From contig JBJXGV010000045.1 of NCBI GenBank assembly GCA_046160485.1, forward strand, positions 1 to 34,540: DNA of 34,540 nucleotides, written 5' to 3'. Shown here in pieces: positions 32,812 to 34,540 of this stretch (position 1 is its first letter; each line of letters begins with the position of its first letter). A program made the translations under genes and the position numbers. The stretch is from JBJXGV01 sp046160485. GTDB lineage: Bacteria > Orphanbacterota > Orphanbacteria > JBJXGV01. The notes under the pieces are model-generated. The model had not been told where the DNA came from and did no database searches. It saw nothing but the letters and a program-made list of their open reading frames with translations.

Positions 32812-34540
32812 ATGCGATTTCCCGCGCGGCTCGCGCCGCTCGTAGTTCTCGTCGCGCTGCCGTTCGTGTTTCTCCATCGCGCGTTCGGCGGCGATCCCGA
32901 CGCGCTCCTCGGCCTGCCTGGCTGGGACATGACGACGCTCTTCTACGCGCAGAAGGCGTTCGCCGTCGCGAGCATCCGCGCCGGCGACTTCCCGCTCTGG
33001 AATCCGAATCTCTTCTGCGGGATTCCGTTTCACGCGACGATTCATCCGGCGCTTCTTTATCCGCCGAACGCGCTCTTTCTCGCGCTGCCGGTTGCGGCGG
33101 CGTTCAACTGGCTCTTCGCGCTGCATGTGGCGCTCGCGGGCGTGTTCACGTACGCGCTCCTGCGCGATGCGGGCGTGCGCGCGGCGGCGGCGCTCTTCGG
33201 CGCGATCGCGTTCGCGTTCTCGGCGCGCATGCTTCTGCACGTTCACGTCGGCCACGCGCCGCACGTCGCGGCGCTCGCGTGGGTGCCGGGACTTTTCTGG
33301 CTCGCGGAGCGGCTCGCGCGGCGGCGCGCGTTGCGCGACGCGATCGCCTTGGCGGCGGCGTTCGCGCTCTCGCTGCTGGCGGGTTTCCCGCAGTATCCGG
33401 TCTACGCGGCGGCGGGGATCGCGATTCTCTTCGCGGCGCGGGCGATCCTCGCGCGCGGCGGCGCGCGCGGCGACGCGCGCCACGGCGGGCTGGGCGAAAC
33501 GCGGAACGATGCGCCGGGCGCGGTGCAGGGCGAGAAGAACAGCCAAGTGCGCGCGGCCAGCATCGCGCTCGGGTCCATAGCAGGCGGACTCGCGTTGGGC
33601 GCAGCACTCGCGGCGGCGCAGCTTCTCCCCGGACTCGACTACGCGCGCGACTCGCTTCGCTCCGGCGCGGCGCGCGAGTTCCTTGCGATGGGCTACGCGC
33701 CCCTCGCGAATTTCGCGACGCTCTTGCTGCCGGCGCTGACCGGCGACATGTTGCGCGCGCCCTACTTCGGCGAGTGGAGCTTCTGGACGACATGTTTGTA
33801 CGGCGGCGTGAGCGTCGTCGCGTTCGCGGCCATCGCGCTCGCGGCAGCGACGCGCGAACTGCGCCGCCGCGCTCTGCCGTGGGCCGCGCTCGCTCTCGCG
33901 TCGGCGATTCTCGCGCTCGGCTCGCAGACGCCTCTCTTCGATATCGTTTCGCGCATCCCGGTGATTGGCGCGTTTCGCGGCATCTCGAAGTTCCTCGCGC
34001 TCGCGACGCTCGCGCTCGCGGTACTCGCGGCGTTCGGGCTTGAGACGCTCTTGCGCGCGGTCGAGCGCGCACGTCACGGCGATGATGGTACACGCCCCGA
34101 CCACGCACGCCGCGCGGCGGCCGACGACGCGCAGCACGCCCGCGCGATTCGCGCGTGCACGATCACGTGCACCGTGCTCGGAGTCGCCGGCGTTGGAATT
34201 TGGCTCGCGCTCGCGGGCGACGGCGGACTTGCTCGCGCCGGTGCGCTCTATCGGGCCCTCGCGTCGCCGAACGAGTACTTCCCGGGCGGCCCGCCTCCCG
34301 CAGCGGCGGAGACGCTTGCCGACGTGCGCGACGCGATCGCCCGCGACGCGGCGCGCCTCGCGCTGATCGCGGTCGCGCTGGCGGCAGCGGCGCTGCTTGC
34401 GGCGCGCGTCGCGCGCGTAGTCGAGCCCGGGGAGAAGCTGCGCCGCCGCGAGTGCTGCGCCCAACGCGAGTCCGCCTGCTATGGACCCGAGCGCGATGCT
34501 GGCCGCGCGCACTTGGCTGTTCTTCTCGCCCTGCACCGCG
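32812..34540 (+). CDS. YfhO-like polytopic membrane protein (GT-C-like), 3' end cut or chimeric
   Basis: At least 532 reliable residues. It opens with a TM helix (about 7-23) and a first-loop segment GWDMTTLFYAQKAF, followed by FPLWNPNLFCGIPFHATIHPALLYPPN, the pattern of YfhO-type proteins (related in design to GT-C glycosyltransferases and dolichol-mannosyl-type membrane enzymes). More than ten hydrophobic helices follow, with LLAGFPQYPVYAAAG and AAAQLLPGLDYARDSLR typical of the family. Proposed roles involve lipid-linked sugar transfer to envelope polymers; the substrate is unknown. The frame stays open to the window edge, but from 34408 on it reads through an inverted copy of 33519-33651. 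The residues after about 532 (VEPGEKLRRRECCAQ) have lost the membrane pattern and are probably not the true C-terminus. Confidence 0.8.
   Translation, partial: MRFPARLAPLVVLVALPFVFLHRAFGGDPDALLGLPGWDMTTLFYAQKAFAVASIRAGDFPLWNPNLFCGIPFHATIHPALLYPPNALFLALPVAAAFNWLFALHVALAGVFTYALLRDAGVRAAAALFGAIAFAFSARMLLHVHVGHAPHVAALAWVPGLFWLAERLARRRALRDAIALAAAFALSLLAGFPQYPVYAAAGIAILFAARAILARGGARGDARHGGLGETRNDAPGAVQGEKNSQVRAASIALGSIAGGLALGAALAAAQLLPGLDYARDSLRSGAAREFLAMGYAPLANFATLLLPALTGDMLRAPYFGEWSFWTTCLYGGVSVVAFAAIALAAATRELRRRALPWAALALASAILALGSQTPLFDIVSRIPVIGAFRGISKFLALATLALAVLAAFGLETLLRAVERARHGDDGTRPDHARRAAADDAQHARAIRACTITCTVLGVAGVGIWLALAGDGGLARAGALYRALASPNEYFPGGPPPAAAETLADVRDAIARDAARLALIAVALAAAALLAARVARVVEPGEKLRRRECCAQRESACYGPERDAGRAHLAVLLALHR
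33519..33651. repeat. left (native) arm of a 133-nt inverted repeat
   Basis: This segment is in frame and natural for the YfhO-like protein (QGEKNSQVRAASIALGS). Its reverse complement reappears at 34408-34540 with one difference (A at 33633 versus the complement of C at 34426). Confidence 0.95.
34408..34540. repeat. right arm of the 133-nt inverted repeat, ending at the window edge
   Basis: Reverse complement of 33519-33651 at 132 of 133 positions. The junction lies in the alternating GC run cgcgcgtcgcgcgcg (34403-34417). The arm is cut only by the end of the sequence, so the repeat may be longer. Confidence 0.95.

Overview
The window is a gene-dense, high-GC stretch (about two thirds G+C by eye) from a Gram-negative bacterium. 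Evidence for an outer membrane includes HtrA-type periplasmic protease, several lipoproteins, a probable outer-membrane beta-barrel, a YibQ-type periplasmic deacetylase and SecDF. No gene gives a firm lineage. The mix of an NtrY-like giant sensor kinase, a Ser/Thr kinase with TPRs, sulfatases, NTF2-like lipoproteins and an Nfn-type oxidoreductase fits an uncultured FCB/Eisenbacteria-like or Myxococcota-like organism; this is inference only. There are no rRNAs, recognisable tRNAs, CRISPR arrays, transposases or phage genes.

Layout. (1) 1-6340, minus strand: small exported NTF2-like/DUF4783-like protein, a 1614-residue multi-sensor histidine kinase, and the 5' part of an HtrA-like protease that runs off the left edge. 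(2) 6396-8639, minus: Ser/Thr protein kinase with a FlgO/TolB-like segment and TPRs. It is divergent, across 70 bp, from (3) 8710-11471, plus: a membrane-anchored SGNH hydrolase followed by an FGly-type lipoprotein sulfatase. (4) 11472-11790: non-coding gap between convergent sulfatases holding a 159-nt palindromic element. (5) 17596-11791, minus: probable operon yibQ-like, pdxJ, secD, secF and a second sulfatase-like lipoprotein with Thr instead of Cys at the nucleophile position. (6) 18444-17656, minus: a free-standing lipoprotein gene with a clear sigma70-type promoter and an intrinsic terminator. (7) 22053-18504, minus: rsmA (ksgA), a large beta-barrel candidate and a second lipoprotein, joined by start/stop overlaps. 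(8) 22054-22487: non-coding region rich in nested inverted repeats, a structured-RNA candidate. (9) 22488-26232, plus: PLP aminotransferase and an atypical transketolase-like enzyme. (10) 27200-26238, minus: a COG0731-type radical SAM protein. (11) 27350-28249, plus: a cysteine synthase family enzyme, overlapping convergently with (12) 30609-28236, minus, an NfnA/NfnB (SudB/SudA) flavoprotein pair. (13) 32644-30836, minus: an SLC13-type transporter with two RCK_C domains. It is divergent from (14) 32812-34540, plus: a YfhO-like polytopic membrane protein cut by the right edge.

Two signals cut across the genes. First, five promoters place a -10 element 6-7 nt before an ATG or GTG with no ribosome binding site, which predicts leaderless mRNAs beside ordinary Shine-Dalgarno-led operon genes. 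Second, the last 133 nt of the window are an inverted copy (one mismatch) of 33519-33651 inside the same YfhO-like gene. This is most likely an assembly or amplification fold-back, so the extreme 3' end should not be trusted. I did not find an obviously new defence or biosynthetic system. The best leads are the leaderless promoter architecture, the two palindromic non-coding regions, and the altered cofactor motif of the transketolase-like protein.
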